From a virus: DNA of 21,313 nucleotides. Below the pieces are notes generated by a model. The model was not told the origin of the DNA, made no database searches, and saw nothing but the letters and a program-made list of their open reading frames with translations. Each line of letters begins with the position of its first letter. The first letter of the stretch is position 1. The stretch is taken from the IMG/VR virus record IMGVR_UViG_3300009553_000222, positions 1-21,313 of that record; one strand, written 5' to 3'. A program made the translations under genes and the position numbers. Positions 1 through 8,918 of this stretch are shown one piece after another.

Positions 1-147
1 GATACCTAAAGCGCCTAGCTTAACTTGCAACTCTCTATAGGCTTTATTCAAGAGTGGCAATAAAGCTACGTCAGGATAAATAGAGCCAGAAGGATCGTTC
101 AATAATCCTTTTATCTCTGTTATCACTGAGCCTGTCAACAGTGCCAT
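1..147 (-). CDS. Hypothetical protein, N-terminal part (runs off the window)
   Basis: An open minus-strand frame starts at ATG 145-147 and continues past position 1. The 49 visible residues begin MALLTGSVITEIKGLLND and continue with an aliphatic, helix-compatible sequence (residues 28-49). No motif is recognised. It is the next gene in the late direction after the zinc-ribbon protein at 188-841, and a 25-bp inverted repeat (158-182) lies between the two. Its place after the capsid and completion genes suggests a head-completion or tail protein, but that is inference from position only. The ribosome-binding site is weak (AAGGGC). Confidence 0.6.
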   Translation of the reverse strand, partial: MALLTGSVITEIKGLLNDPSGSIYPDVALLPLLNKAYRELQVKLGALGI

Positions 148-157
148 AAAGCCCTTT

Positions 158-182
158 TAAGTGTTCGCCAAACGAACAGTTA
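158..182. repeat. 25-bp inverted repeat, copy 1
   Basis: Arms TAAGTGTTCG and CGAACAGTTA flank a 5-nt spacer (CCAAA), with 9 of 10 arm positions complementary. The same element recurs at 14554-14578 (perfect arms) and 16043-16067. It lies between two minus-strand genes. Read on the minus strand it is followed by only a short TTAAAA run, so it is a poor intrinsic terminator. A protein-binding site is at least as likely. Confidence 0.75.
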
Positions 183-187
183 CTTGT

Positions 188-841
188 CTAGCCCGAAACA
201 GGAGCAGACACGAATTCAACCTTGTAACGCTCCATGTTAAGTATGCCGCGGCAGTGCATACAGATGATAGCGTCAGGATGAACCTCCGCCCTACAGAACT
301 TGCAAGGTGTCATTTTGACCGAGCTGACTACCTCTAGGTCTATATCCCAGGGACGCTCAAGGTTAAGACACTTACAAGCAAGTCGCTGTAGGTCGGAGAT
401 CATGCGCCGCATCTTATGACGGGACCAATCGTCATCTGCGGTCGAAACCAGCACCTTGAACCAGGTGTTCTGGAGGTTTCTGGTTTTAATGAGTTCAGGC
501 TGGATATCTTTCTCTCTCAGAACTTCCTCGTTTGTATATCCACCAGCAACGAAGAACAGTCCCGGCTCTGCTACTCCAGGTTCGTAGTGAGCGGAGGATA
601 CCTTGAAGTCACGACAGATAGAACCAGCGATAACATCTGCCGTCTCTGGAACTATGATAGCTGGTCTTGTCTCATCTACATAGACCCTAAAGTGGCCGCG
701 CTTAACTATCAGGGTTTCCACATCCTTCTGTGGGTCTTTGACAGCTTTGATAACATAGTTCGCTGGCGTCAGCGGCTTGTTCTCATTTAAGCGTAGGGGG
801 AGCACAGAAATCACTGTGCAAATATCGCCATCTTTAATCAT
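188..841 (-). CDS. Hypothetical virion-module protein with C-terminal zinc ribbon
   Basis: 217 residues. The N-terminal ~170 residues match no family I recognise. The C-terminus has two CxxC knuckles, Cys180/Cys183 and Cys194/Cys197, spaced 10 residues apart as in a compact zinc ribbon, so one bound Zn ion is likely. The start codon overlaps the upstream gene's stop (ATGA at 838-841), which implies translational coupling. Its place two genes after the capsid protein fits a head-tail connector or completion protein, but sequence alone does not show that. It is followed by the 25-bp inverted repeat at 158-182. Confidence 0.8.
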   Translation of the reverse strand: MIKDGDICTVISVLPLRLNENKPLTPANYVIKAVKDPQKDVETLIVKRGHFRVYVDETRPAIIVPETADVIAGSICRDFKVSSAHYEPGVAEPGLFFVAGGYTNEEVLREKDIQPELIKTRNLQNTWFKVLVSTADDDWSRHKMRRMISDLQRLACKCLNLERPWDIDLEVVSSVKMTPCKFCRAEVHPDAIICMHCRGILNMERYKVEFVSAPVSG

Positions 842-1446
842 TTCTCTGTATACTCCTTATTGCTGAAGAATCCGCTGCCACGTTGCTGCTTAAACTTCAG
901 TTGGTTAGTGGACGAAAAGACGGCATTGTCAGCGACGAAGAGTGGCGCGCGCTCATCCTTACCAAGCTCCTCCTCGAAGTACTCGACTTCCTCATCGTCC
1001 AACTTAACTCTGAGGTCATCCAACTGAGAAGGCGTTAAAGGTTTAGTCGGATTCTGGAGCTTCCATACGACTATCTCTACTACTGGAAGACTCACAGGAA
1101 GTGCCTTAAAATTTTTGTCAACAAAGGGAAAGATAGGCTCATAACTCCCATTGGCACATTCTGGAAGTTCGGCTACTATCTCCTTGAGCGCGGCTACTCC
1201 TTTGATGAACACAAGCTTCTCTAGGAGCCAGCACGGATTCTTGAAGTACCAGTATTTAGGCCGCTTATCTGTAGACCAATACTCTCTTAAGAAGATATCA
1301 CCATAGTGCTCGCGCATCTTCCCAATACGAGTTTCAAGCTGGTCCACGCTCCAGACAATACGATAGATAGGACGACCGTCTATTACTCTAAATCGCTCAG
1401 AAAGCGACTTGTTAATAGACTCGATAAGGATAAGGTCTGTAATCAT
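838..1446 (-). CDS. Hypothetical protein downstream of the capsid gene
   Basis: I choose ATG 1444-1446 (202 residues, MITDLILIESINKSL...) because GAGAG sits five bases upstream. The frame stays open to 1500, but those extra 18 residues have no comparable ribosome-binding site. The protein is charged, with an aromatic-rich middle (YWYFKNPCW) and a strongly acidic stretch near the C-terminus (DDEEVEYFEEELGKDE). Its stop overlaps the next start. No family is recognised. Position directly after the major capsid gene suggests a head-completion or connector role, by inference only. Confidence 0.75.
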   Translation of the reverse strand: MITDLILIESINKSLSERFRVIDGRPIYRIVWSVDQLETRIGKMREHYGDIFLREYWSTDKRPKYWYFKNPCWLLEKLVFIKGVAALKEIVAELPECANGSYEPIFPFVDKNFKALPVSLPVVEIVVWKLQNPTKPLTPSQLDDLRVKLDDEEVEYFEEELGKDERAPLFVADNAVFSSTNQLKFKQQRGSGFFSNKEYTEK

Positions 1447-1545
1447 ATATCTCTCAAAGGTGGTGGACCACTGTAAACCCCCCAGTCTACAGCAGTCCAC
1501 CGCTCACTACGCCAATGCCGTCCACACCAACGTAGTAAGTCTGTT

Positions 1546-2799
1546 TCAGTAGCCCGTCGGAACCGTCAGGTCACTGATATAGACACACGCTGGAGGATTG
1601 TTCGTGTAAGTATTGAAGCTCGCGACCAGATAAAACATAGTCGCCGCTGCAACACCACCAGAAGGACCACGCACCTCGAACATACGACGGCCCTCTTCCT
1701 CGTAGAAGCCCGCCTTATGCATCTCTGCACGTCCCCAAACCTCGTCGACAACATAATCAACACGGGTCTTATCCCAGTTGAAGTGCTGCTTGATTGGGAC
1801 GCCAGCCAACTGCTTCATCTCGAAGTAGAGGTCAGCACCCTGAGTCGCTGAAGGAGTCTTGTCAATCTGCATAAGGAGCTGCGCGCTCTCCTCATAAGAC
1901 TGGACCTGACATGGATGCATCCAGGCGTTCATCTTAACGCCGTTTTCGATTCCAAGACGCTCACCGATTTTATTCAGTGCGCGGCGAGGATGTGGAAGGT
2001 CCAATGGACCAGATGCCGTAATCCTGCCAGCACGGACTTCAGGATACTGAGCACGTGAGAGTCCCAACCAGGCACCAGATGAAGAATCATCATGATGATA
2101 TGGGACACCCAATATCCCAGTTGGCGAGGCTCCCCGTAAGCCTGACGTAACCACTCTGATACCAGCCACCACACCCGCGATAGTAGCACCAGAATAGGTA
2201 AAGGTCTTGGCCTGATGGTCGATACTGAGGATTTCACGCTCGTCGGTATCGAGAGGAGTAAGAGAAGTGAGAAAGTCAGCAGAGTAGAAGTTAACTTTCT
2301 GACCAATCCTGAGAAGCCGTGTTCCGTATCCATCAGTTGAGCACGTAACAACGGTTCCAGTCTGCGAAGTAACAGTGGCAAGAGCACCATCACCTTTGGT
2401 CATCAGGTTTGCGTCTACACTACGACGAAACTCCTTCATTGCAGTCGCGAGCAGATGCCTTACAGCATTTACTACGGACTTGCGCGAGTCATCCGTCGAC
2501 CACTGAGTCTTCTTATGCCATTCAACGGCATATCTGAAGCTCACAGTGTTGATGATTGCCTTCTCAAACGTCGGGCCAGCGCCACGTCCAAGGTCACCAC
2601 CAGCAGTGTCGAAATATCCGAAGTAACCGCCAGGACGAATCTCCAGCGGAATACGCATATCTCGACTGCTGATGACCTCGACGGGCCGCTTCTCGATATT
2701 CGCGTAGAACATGGCATCCCGCTCGAAGAGCAGAGGAACCCTGGGGTCTACGCGCTCGAGTTCAGCAGCGACGACTTGAGTCTCGGTCATTGCAGCCAT
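1546..2799 (-). CDS. Major capsid protein (probable, HK97-fold type)
   Basis: 417 residues, a usual length for a phage capsid protein without a delta domain. The call rests on order (terminase, portal, acidic scaffold-like protein, then this gene) and on composition: an N-terminal segment, beta-rich central domain and glycine-rich C-terminus that look like an uncleaved HK97-type coat protein. A good ribosome-binding site (AGGAG, eight bases) precedes ATG 2797-2799; a second Met at residue 4 is possible. The gene lies 41 bp after the scaffold-like gene and is presumably co-transcribed with it. I see no protease-type gene upstream, which agrees with a separate scaffold. Without a structure search this remains a context-supported assignment. 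Confidence 0.75.
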   Translation of the reverse strand: MAAMTETQVVAAELERVDPRVPLLFERDAMFYANIEKRPVEVISSRDMRIPLEIRPGGYFGYFDTAGGDLGRGAGPTFEKAIINTVSFRYAVEWHKKTQWSTDDSRKSVVNAVRHLLATAMKEFRRSVDANLMTKGDGALATVTSQTGTVVTCSTDGYGTRLLRIGQKVNFYSADFLTSLTPLDTDEREILSIDHQAKTFTYSGATIAGVVAGIRVVTSGLRGASPTGILGVPYHHDDSSSGAWLGLSRAQYPEVRAGRITASGPLDLPHPRRALNKIGERLGIENGVKMNAWMHPCQVQSYEESAQLLMQIDKTPSATQGADLYFEMKQLAGVPIKQHFNWDKTRVDYVVDEVWGRAEMHKAGFYEEEGRRMFEVRGPSGGVAAATMFYLVASFNTYTNNPPACVYISDLTVPTGY

Positions 2800-2840
2800 A
2801 ATGAGACTCCTATCTTGTCCACACAGCGATAAGGCTCACT

Positions 2841-4166
2841 TTACTTCATGTCCAGGATGTCGCGGTCTGAGGTCTTACGCCAATCGATTTTCTTAGGATC
2901 GAGAACCCTGCGTTGACCTGCTGCCGGAGTTTTACCTGCGCCACTTGGAAAAGTCCTCTTCTCGCTCTCAACTTTCAGCTTCACCTTGTCGTCTGAGGCT
3001 TCACGCTTTGAGCCGGTGCGCGAACTTACAGCCTCTTGTCTCAGGCGATTTCGCACCTGTGGAGCAATGAGTTTGGCGCGGTCCAGCCACGCGCGTTTTA
3101 TCCTGGACTTTGACTCACTGCTATATCCTGTCGATTCCGCCTTTTTCCAGAGTGCCCTTAAGCTACCCTGAAAAGCCTTATCCCCAAGGAGGATTTTATC
3201 GATTTCCGCACGAGCCTCCTTAAGAATCTGCTTACGTTCAAAGCCAGTCAGACCTTCCAGCTTATTACCCAGGATAGCGTTCATGTCTGGCTTGATTAGC
3301 TCTATCACATCTCCGAGCGCGGACTGGAATTTTTCTTTCGCGTAAGTCTCACGCTCTTGTGCAAGTTGGACTTCTGCGTCTGATGGCTCTGCTGCTTTCG
3401 TCTTCTTAGTGATATCAGGTATGTCACCACCATTAGCGAAAACAAAGTTAGCAAGATGCCTAGCAGCAAGCTGAAGGTTCTTATTTCCAACCTTTACTCC
3501 ATGTGCGCTTGCATGATACAGGAGTTCTTCGATGATAGGATTCGCCAACGCAAGATACGCGTCGGAGTCTATCTCCTTGAGATTATCACTAAAACCCGCA
3601 ACCATCTTCTTGAGGGCTTTAGGGTTATTCTCATTTAGAGTCGAGAGAAGAACTTTAGCGTCGCCCTTCCCTACTAACGTAGACTCTAGCGTATCGTATT
3701 CCTGCGCCTTAGCTACAGCCTCTCTAGCACTGTCAACATCAGCGAAGAGTTCGGCGTAGTGAGGATACTGAAAGAAGGCTGTCTTAAGCTGTGGAAAATC
3801 CTTAAACAGCTCAGGATACTTTGCCTTAATAGCCTTAATGGGAGGACGCGCATAAGCAGGAGTCTCCTCCTCTTCTCCCTCTCCAGACTCGATATCCTCT
3901 AACTCATCATCTTCGTCAGTATCTCCTTCTCCCTCTTCGCCTTCGCCCTCGTCCTTCTCACCTTCCGTATCTTCCTCAGCTCCAGCTCTATTCTTTCCAG
4001 CAGGAGTGCTATCTTTATCCGACTCTTCACTATCTGTCGCGTCTCCTGCTGTTTCATCGGCTGTACCCTCCAAGTCGTTCATGTCCTGTTCAAACTCAGA
4101 CGAAGCTCCTCCACCTGCGTCATCTTCAGGTGCATAGAGAGGATATTGCATGGACGGAATTGTCAT
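2841..4166 (-). CDS. Capsid scaffolding-like protein
   Basis: 441 residues between the portal and capsid genes, the usual place of a scaffold. Residues ~10-105 are extremely acidic and low in complexity (runs such as EGEKDEGEGEEGEGDTDEDD). The rest is helical and charged, and the last ~70 residues are basic (about 370-441), a pattern typical of scaffolds that bind coat protein through a basic C-terminal tail. The start overlaps the portal stop (ATGA at 4163-4166) and has a strong ribosome-binding site, AAGGAG, seven bases upstream, so its high expected output need not depend on coupling alone. No protease motif is seen. Confidence 0.7.
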   Translation of the reverse strand: MTIPSMQYPLYAPEDDAGGGASSEFEQDMNDLEGTADETAGDATDSEESDKDSTPAGKNRAGAEEDTEGEKDEGEGEEGEGDTDEDDELEDIESGEGEEEETPAYARPPIKAIKAKYPELFKDFPQLKTAFFQYPHYAELFADVDSAREAVAKAQEYDTLESTLVGKGDAKVLLSTLNENNPKALKKMVAGFSDNLKEIDSDAYLALANPIIEELLYHASAHGVKVGNKNLQLAARHLANFVFANGGDIPDITKKTKAAEPSDAEVQLAQERETYAKEKFQSALGDVIELIKPDMNAILGNKLEGLTGFERKQILKEARAEIDKILLGDKAFQGSLRALWKKAESTGYSSESKSRIKRAWLDRAKLIAPQVRNRLRQEAVSSRTGSKREASDDKVKLKVESEKRTFPSGAGKTPAAGQRRVLDPKKIDWRKTSDRDILDMK

Positions 4167-6553
4167 TCGACTGCTCCTTCTCGCTGTGTGTTATCTCCAC
4201 CCTTATCTGGGGGGTTCTTACTATCCTGTTCCTGCTGTTGCTGTTGCTGTGCCGCTTGTGCGTTAAAGAACTCGTGCATCTTTAGATGGCTCATGATATT
4301 CATGTAACCACCAGGGTTGTTGGCTTTAGCGTCGATGCCAACCTCTGACCGAAGCCAAGACTTGCATATCTCAGCTTCTACCATATTATCGTCGACTACG
4401 GGGTCAACTGGTATGGACGGCATCAACTGTGGTTGACCATCAGGACCCATCTGTCCGGTCTGCTGTGGTTCAGCCAATATCATCTGAGAGATTTCCCAGA
4501 GTTGCTTGTTACGACTATCGTCTCCGGGAATATGCAACTCGCTCAAGCCTATGACAGAAGCGATAAGTCCTGCGTTCTCTGGATGACCAAGGACTGAACC
4601 TATCATCGGGTCTTTCATCTGGATAAGGTTCAGGAGGACATCACGCTTCTGAGTCCAGCTAATCGGGAAAGGTTCTGCAATCTCAGGTGCGACCTCTCCT
4701 ACCTGACCGATAAGCTCGCTCTGTTTAATCCAGACGTTAATGAAGTTGGAGCCTTTCGACTGCACCATCTTCTCGTCTGTCTTCATGTGCTTAACGAAGC
4801 TATCCGTCGCCTTCTTCATCACCTGTGCCCACCACTCCTGCAAGATAGTCCAGTTAGTAGATAGGCGCTGTAGAGCAGACGCTTTAGACAATTCGTATTC
4901 GCGCGCGGTTCCAGATCCACCTTCCTGAGTACCACCGTAGATAGAAGGATAAGTTCCCTGCACAAACTGTTGGCGGTTATTCATCCTCTCTGCGAACATA
5001 TCTACTTCTCTCGATAGCGTCGTAGCCTTGACTTCATAGAAACTCTCACCAAGAGAACGACCAGCAGAAGCACTAGCAGGTGAAACCTGTCCAGGACGTA
5101 TCTCTTGCCTTTGATACGCCGTAAAGTCAAGTGTCTTAGGGTCTGCAAAGAGTTCCGGTAAACCAAACTCGATAGTCTCCAGCGTAAGGTTATCAAGTTC
5201 GTTCTCAATATCCTGAAGCGGGACCATCCCTCGACCAATAGGCGGCGCATGAAGAGTCTCAGCGAATGGGTTATCTGCAAGCGTCCAATGGTCGTCTATG
5301 GAGTCCTGAACTATCTCTACTATAAGGTTATCGTTGATTCTTACGCAGTAGATACCTTTAGTAAATTGTTCCTTAAGTGACTTGATTGTATCCTGGTCTC
5401 TCTGATAAAGATTCAGCGCCCACGGCCTAAACCAGAATCTCTGGACTGTACACATCTCATCAGGAATATCCCCCTTATAGACTGAGGAAATCCTCATGTC
5501 GGTGTCGTAACTACCGAGATTGGAAGACTGAATCTTATCAGCAAACTCAGGATAAATCTCTCTGAGAAGTGCTACAGGGAATTCATCCTCAAGACAGATG
5601 TAAGGTGTAGATACAAGCTCCTTAACATAAAGAGGAAGCTTTACATTCAGGGGACCGTATATCTCTAGAGTCTCTCTGTTTTTGGGGTTGTCAGTCTCCC
5701 CTGTCTGCATCTGGATAGAGCCAGGCTGGTTATCCTGCTCGGGCGGACCCTGATAGCCACAACTCTGGCACATACCCGGCTGAGGTGGTGGAAGTGGTTC
5801 TCCCTGTGGAAGTTGCTGAGGAGGAGCCATCTCTGCCCCACATTGGGGACAGTATGAGGACTGGTTTATAACTTCGATATCCTCAAAAACAGGAGTCGTG
5901 TAGCTGCCAAATCTAAAGTCGGTCTTGTTCTCGTTATAGCAGGCGACCATCCCACAGTTATACAGGAGATAAAGCGCCTTCATCATAAGGAGCTTCGACC
6001 TGTTATGTCTCTGGATTAGTTCGGAGAGCTTACTTCTGGACTTCGCGGCCTGGATGTCCTCGTGGTCGTCAGCATCCAGAGGGAAAAACCTAACAGTAGG
6101 AACACCACTAGAAAGAGCACCAATAAGAATCTCTCCATGAGCTTTGTAGATGTTAACTACTTTAGCGTAGATAGATGGGTCGATGTCTGATTGTGGGTCT
6201 TCATCTAGTATCTGCTCCGGTGTCTTCCACTGCTGAGAGCCTGCGTCCCACGCCGTATACTGTAAACCTTCCCAATAGTTAAAATGCTTTCTCCACTCCT
6301 TCATGTTCAGGTCGCGCGGGCCTTGGTCCTGTAGAAGGTAGTCATCGATAAGGATAGAGAGGATACGTGCTTCCTCTGTCTCATATATCGGCTGTGGAGC
6401 TGGTGCTTCTTCTGGTGTCTCCTCCTCAGGCGGCATCATCTGAGACATATCCATAGACGGGTCCTGTCCCTCTGCTGGTGGCAAAGTTCCAGCATCAGGA
6501 GGGGGCATCATCATAGAAGGGTCTTGAGGAGGCGGTTGCTGAGGAGGAAACAT
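4163..6553 (-). CDS. Portal protein with an inserted zinc ribbon
   Basis: 796 residues, within the range of large portals in podovirus-like phages. The portal forms the dodecameric DNA gate at the capsid vertex. The N-terminal ~55 residues are a disordered Pro/Met/Glu-rich tail, and the C-terminus is Gln-rich (QAAQQQQQQEQ). The assignment rests on size, position between large terminase and scaffold, and portal-like helical and charged segments. Residues 235-265 hold CPQC and CQSC knuckles separated by a Pro/Gln linker, a zinc-ribbon insertion that is unusual for a portal. Only ten bases separate its start from the stop of the upstream 81-residue gene. A modest AAGAGA precedes the ATG. Confidence 0.8.
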   Translation of the reverse strand: MFPPQQPPPQDPSMMMPPPDAGTLPPAEGQDPSMDMSQMMPPEEETPEEAPAPQPIYETEEARILSILIDDYLLQDQGPRDLNMKEWRKHFNYWEGLQYTAWDAGSQQWKTPEQILDEDPQSDIDPSIYAKVVNIYKAHGEILIGALSSGVPTVRFFPLDADDHEDIQAAKSRSKLSELIQRHNRSKLLMMKALYLLYNCGMVACYNENKTDFRFGSYTTPVFEDIEVINQSSYCPQCGAEMAPPQQLPQGEPLPPPQPGMCQSCGYQGPPEQDNQPGSIQMQTGETDNPKNRETLEIYGPLNVKLPLYVKELVSTPYICLEDEFPVALLREIYPEFADKIQSSNLGSYDTDMRISSVYKGDIPDEMCTVQRFWFRPWALNLYQRDQDTIKSLKEQFTKGIYCVRINDNLIVEIVQDSIDDHWTLADNPFAETLHAPPIGRGMVPLQDIENELDNLTLETIEFGLPELFADPKTLDFTAYQRQEIRPGQVSPASASAGRSLGESFYEVKATTLSREVDMFAERMNNRQQFVQGTYPSIYGGTQEGGSGTAREYELSKASALQRLSTNWTILQEWWAQVMKKATDSFVKHMKTDEKMVQSKGSNFINVWIKQSELIGQVGEVAPEIAEPFPISWTQKRDVLLNLIQMKDPMIGSVLGHPENAGLIASVIGLSELHIPGDDSRNKQLWEISQMILAEPQQTGQMGPDGQPQLMPSIPVDPVVDDNMVEAEICKSWLRSEVGIDAKANNPGGYMNIMSHLKMHEFFNAQAAQQQQQQEQDSKNPPDKGGDNTQREGAVE

Positions 6554-6562
6554 ATGAATCTC

Positions 6563-6808
6563 TTAATCTGCGCGCTTGCAAAGTATGGTAACACCGGCCG
6601 TCGTGCAACGAGCGAAACGAGCGGGAGAACTAACACCAGTAGTATTAGCTCCAGTCATAGCCACCCATGTTACGCCATCCACAGAACCATCAATGGCTAC
6701 TGTAGACTGGATAAAGGATAGGCGACTTGGAAGACCAACGACTTGATTCTGTAGGATAGTCGTAGGGACTCCTACTGGTATCCCATAGACTGCCACTGCT
6801 GCGGCCAT
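6563..6808 (-). CDS. Small beta-rich protein between terminase and portal
   Basis: 81 residues, starting MAAAVAVYGIPVGVPTTILQ. Alternating hydrophobic residues with many Thr/Val/Gly suggest a small beta domain; the segment VAIDGSVDGVTWVAM resembles surface-exposed strands of head decoration or fibre-type proteins, but this is only a resemblance. AAGGA lies eight bases before the ATG, and the start is three bases past the upstream stop (TAA CTA ATG), so it belongs to the same transcript. Expected to be a virion component by context. Confidence 0.7.
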   Translation of the reverse strand: MAAAVAVYGIPVGVPTTILQNQVVGLPSRLSFIQSTVAIDGSVDGVTWVAMTGANTTGVSSPARFARCTTAGVTILCKRAD

Positions 6809-6811
6809 TAG

Positions 6812-7138
6812 TTAGTTCCTTTCCCCTTCTGCTACTTTCTTATCTGCTACCGCTGCATCTGCTGCTTCTTGGTCTGCGATACGCTGTGCCCAATAAGCTG
6901 CTCGCTGTTTAGTTTCGTAGTCCTGCCTTATCTTACCCCAGGATGGACGACGAGACTGGACAGGTTCTAAGTTTGTCGGAGCAGTCTGTATAGCCTCCTG
7001 CTTAGGAGCAAGCTTATCGTCTACCAGCTTCTCAAGGAGCATCTGACTATGCTCAACCTGCTGCTGTAAGTCGGTGCGCGCATGGATTAGAGCTTCTTCC
7101 TGCTTATCTAGGTCGAAGTATAAATCAATAGCCAACAC
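6812..7138 (-). CDS. Hypothetical helical protein just after the large terminase
   Basis: The frame is open from 7408, but the part above 7152 overlaps the terminase gene and reads like out-of-frame sequence, so the real start is probably near 7138 (GTG, then TTG GCT). A Met start lower down (MLLEKLVDDK...) with AGGTTGAG upstream is also possible. The credible part is ~108 residues, Gln/Lys/Glu/Ala-rich and helical (DKQEEALIHARTDLQQQVEH), with coiled-coil character. No family is recognised. It sits between large terminase and portal. The start is uncertain; the gene itself is likely because the frame stays open and abuts both neighbours. Confidence 0.6.
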   Translation of the reverse strand: MLAIDLYFDLDKQEEALIHARTDLQQQVEHSQMLLEKLVDDKLAPKQEAIQTAPTNLEPVQSRRPSWGKIRQDYETKQRAAYWAQRIADQEAADAAVADKKVAEGERN

Positions 7139-7151
7139 TTGAAGCTGCTTC

Positions 7152-8840
7152 TTAGTGAGGCTTAAAACGAAGGCGACGTGAGAGGTTCGCGTTGTATCGC
7201 CCTTTATGTCGTTGAATTGACTGGGACGCGCGCCTGTAGTCTTTATCGTATCCTGCCATCTGTCGATAGAAGGTATTCCAGTCCCCCGTCCGGTCCAAGG
7301 CCATAACGATTTGACCCAGTTTATCAATCTTATCCGCCTCGTTTGCCGATAAATTGAAGAAGTCATCGATTGCCTTGATTCCATATCTTCCACCGTCGTA
7401 AGCATCATCGCCTATGAACTGCTTAACGTCCTCTGCTCTTATCCCAGGCTTATCTTCTTCGGGATAAACGCAAGCTGGGATAACCTTACGAAATTCAGTG
7501 CAGGACTTGCAAATAAGTAATTTCGGTAAGTTCTTCTCTGGCTCTTCCTCTTGGAATAAGGCCATATATTCCTTGTATCTATCTGGACCTTGATTCCTGA
7601 GTATCTTAAATGCAGTGTCCTCATCGTAACCTACCAACGGATTATAGCTTAACGGCTTAGGACCCCAACGTAGATATTCGTGCATAAGCTGCTTACCACC
7701 AATGCGGTCGTTATCAGCTTTATCCCACGGCATCCCTGTGGCGTCCATTATCTGTTCTGCTATAGAGTGTTCCTCTCCCCGCTTGGCCCAGGCTGATGGG
7801 TCTAGTTTAAAAGATTTAATAGCTTCTCGCTCGGACTCGCTGATACGAGCAACGTCTGCTCCCCATACAGCGATATTAGTTTTGGACCAGACCCGCTCTC
7901 GATAAAGAATGGCTCGCTTATCGGGAGTAGCCGCAAACCATCCAACCCACACTTTTCCGGGGTGATATCCCCAGTCGCAGGCCATAAGTCTTGGCATCCA
8001 CTCAGGCGGCTGGAAGTCATCGATAACATGGCAAGCATTGCTAGGCTCGTCGGGGAATTTAACTCCGTAAAAAGGATCTCGCCATTCAGTAAAGACTTGT
8101 CCTGCGAAGACCCACCAGTCTCCGTAGATTTTCGCTCGCTGCTCCGCAATAGGTAATAGTCGAAGTCGCTTAAGATATCCAGGGTCCTTGAGCATAAGGT
8201 ATGGATTATCAGTAAGGAACGCGCGGATAAATATACGATATGTCTCAGAATTTTCGTCATAAAGTAATTTACCCCCGTCTGGTGCTCCTTCTACAAATCT
8301 TTGCCTTACCCATAGATGGCCGACGTTTCCTGGATTGCTTGCGCTTCTTACTATAGGCGGAACTCCTTCGATAATACTACGGACACGAGAAGTCAGGAAC
8401 GTATATCTAAATTCGTTAAAGGATGTCAGCTCGTCAAACGCAATATACTGATACTCGTTAGTATCATGCTGGCGCGCGTCTTTGTCGTTCTCGAGGTAGT
8501 TGAAACGTATCTGAGCACCAGACGGAAAAGTAGAAACATGCTTCGTACTATCGTAACTTGCGCCAAACAGATTATAAATTGGTACAGCACGTTTAATCAG
8601 CGACGCTTCAAGCTGCGGATAAGACTCGCGAAAGAGAACCCCTTGGAACCCTTGATGCTCGTGGAAACCGTATAGGACGGGGAGCATAAATAAGAGTTCA
8701 CTTTTCCCTGGTCCTGCCGAACCGCCAAAGAATCCCTCAAACACCTCGAAAGGTATCTGGATAAATTCGTTCTGCTTATCGGTCGGCTTCCATTCTCTAA
8801 CATACCTGCCACTGTCATCCCTCGTAGTCGTTACGGCCAT
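7152..8840 (-). CDS. terL: Terminase large subunit (packaging ATPase/nuclease)
   Basis: 562 residues. The ATPase that drives DNA into the capsid and the nuclease that cuts the genome. Seen directly: a Walker A-like P-loop GGSAGPGKS at residues 39-47; Walker B hydrophobics plus acidic pair in IAFDEL at 133-138; a coupling-type segment RSASNPGNVGHLW at ~165-177; and, in the C-terminal half, nuclease-type acidic residues in MACDWGYH (Asp289) and in GDDAYDGGRYG near residue 500. Length and motif order match the family well. There is little ribosome-binding signal before ATG 8838-8840. A terminator hairpin ends about ten bases upstream, so expression may depend on read-through. Confidence 0.93.
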   Translation of the reverse strand: MAVTTTRDDSGRYVREWKPTDKQNEFIQIPFEVFEGFFGGSAGPGKSELLFMLPVLYGFHEHQGFQGVLFRESYPQLEASLIKRAVPIYNLFGASYDSTKHVSTFPSGAQIRFNYLENDKDARQHDTNEYQYIAFDELTSFNEFRYTFLTSRVRSIIEGVPPIVRSASNPGNVGHLWVRQRFVEGAPDGGKLLYDENSETYRIFIRAFLTDNPYLMLKDPGYLKRLRLLPIAEQRAKIYGDWWVFAGQVFTEWRDPFYGVKFPDEPSNACHVIDDFQPPEWMPRLMACDWGYHPGKVWVGWFAATPDKRAILYRERVWSKTNIAVWGADVARISESEREAIKSFKLDPSAWAKRGEEHSIAEQIMDATGMPWDKADNDRIGGKQLMHEYLRWGPKPLSYNPLVGYDEDTAFKILRNQGPDRYKEYMALFQEEEPEKNLPKLLICKSCTEFRKVIPACVYPEEDKPGIRAEDVKQFIGDDAYDGGRYGIKAIDDFFNLSANEADKIDKLGQIVMALDRTGDWNTFYRQMAGYDKDYRRASQSIQRHKGRYNANLSRRLRFKPH

Positions 8841-8849
8841 ATGCTAGAG

Positions 8850-8912
8850 TTAAAATAAAAAGACGACGGCTCAGGTCTAGATAGGAAGGTGTCCTACAAA
8901 GACTAGAGCCGT
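8850..8912 (-). terminator. Intrinsic terminator directly upstream of terL
   Basis: On the minus strand a 47-nt stem-loop (8912 to 8866) has three stacked helices: ACGGCTC with GAGCCGT, TCT with AGA, and TAGGA with TCCTA, separated by symmetric 3-nt internal loops and capped by CACCT. It is followed by CGTCTTTTTATTTT (to about 8852). This is a strong intrinsic terminator pointing at terL, whose ATG begins 10-12 bases further on. It separates the 181-residue gene from the packaging and capsid genes. Confidence 0.8.
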
Positions 8913-8918
8913 ATCGTA

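Noticed and set aside
416-790. Plus-strand ORF of 124 codons
   Set aside because: Antisense to the zinc-ribbon gene at 188-841, whose frame has a coupled start and clear Cys motifs. This one has no ribosome-binding site or recognisable domain.
1974-2393. Minus-strand ORF of 139 codons inside the capsid gene
   Set aside because: Alternative frame of the capsid gene with leucine/arginine-rich low-sense sequence; no start signal.
7152-7408. N-terminal extension of the gene at 6812 into terL
   Set aside because: The extra ~85 residues overlap the end of terL in another frame and have no start signal, so the gene probably begins near 7138.
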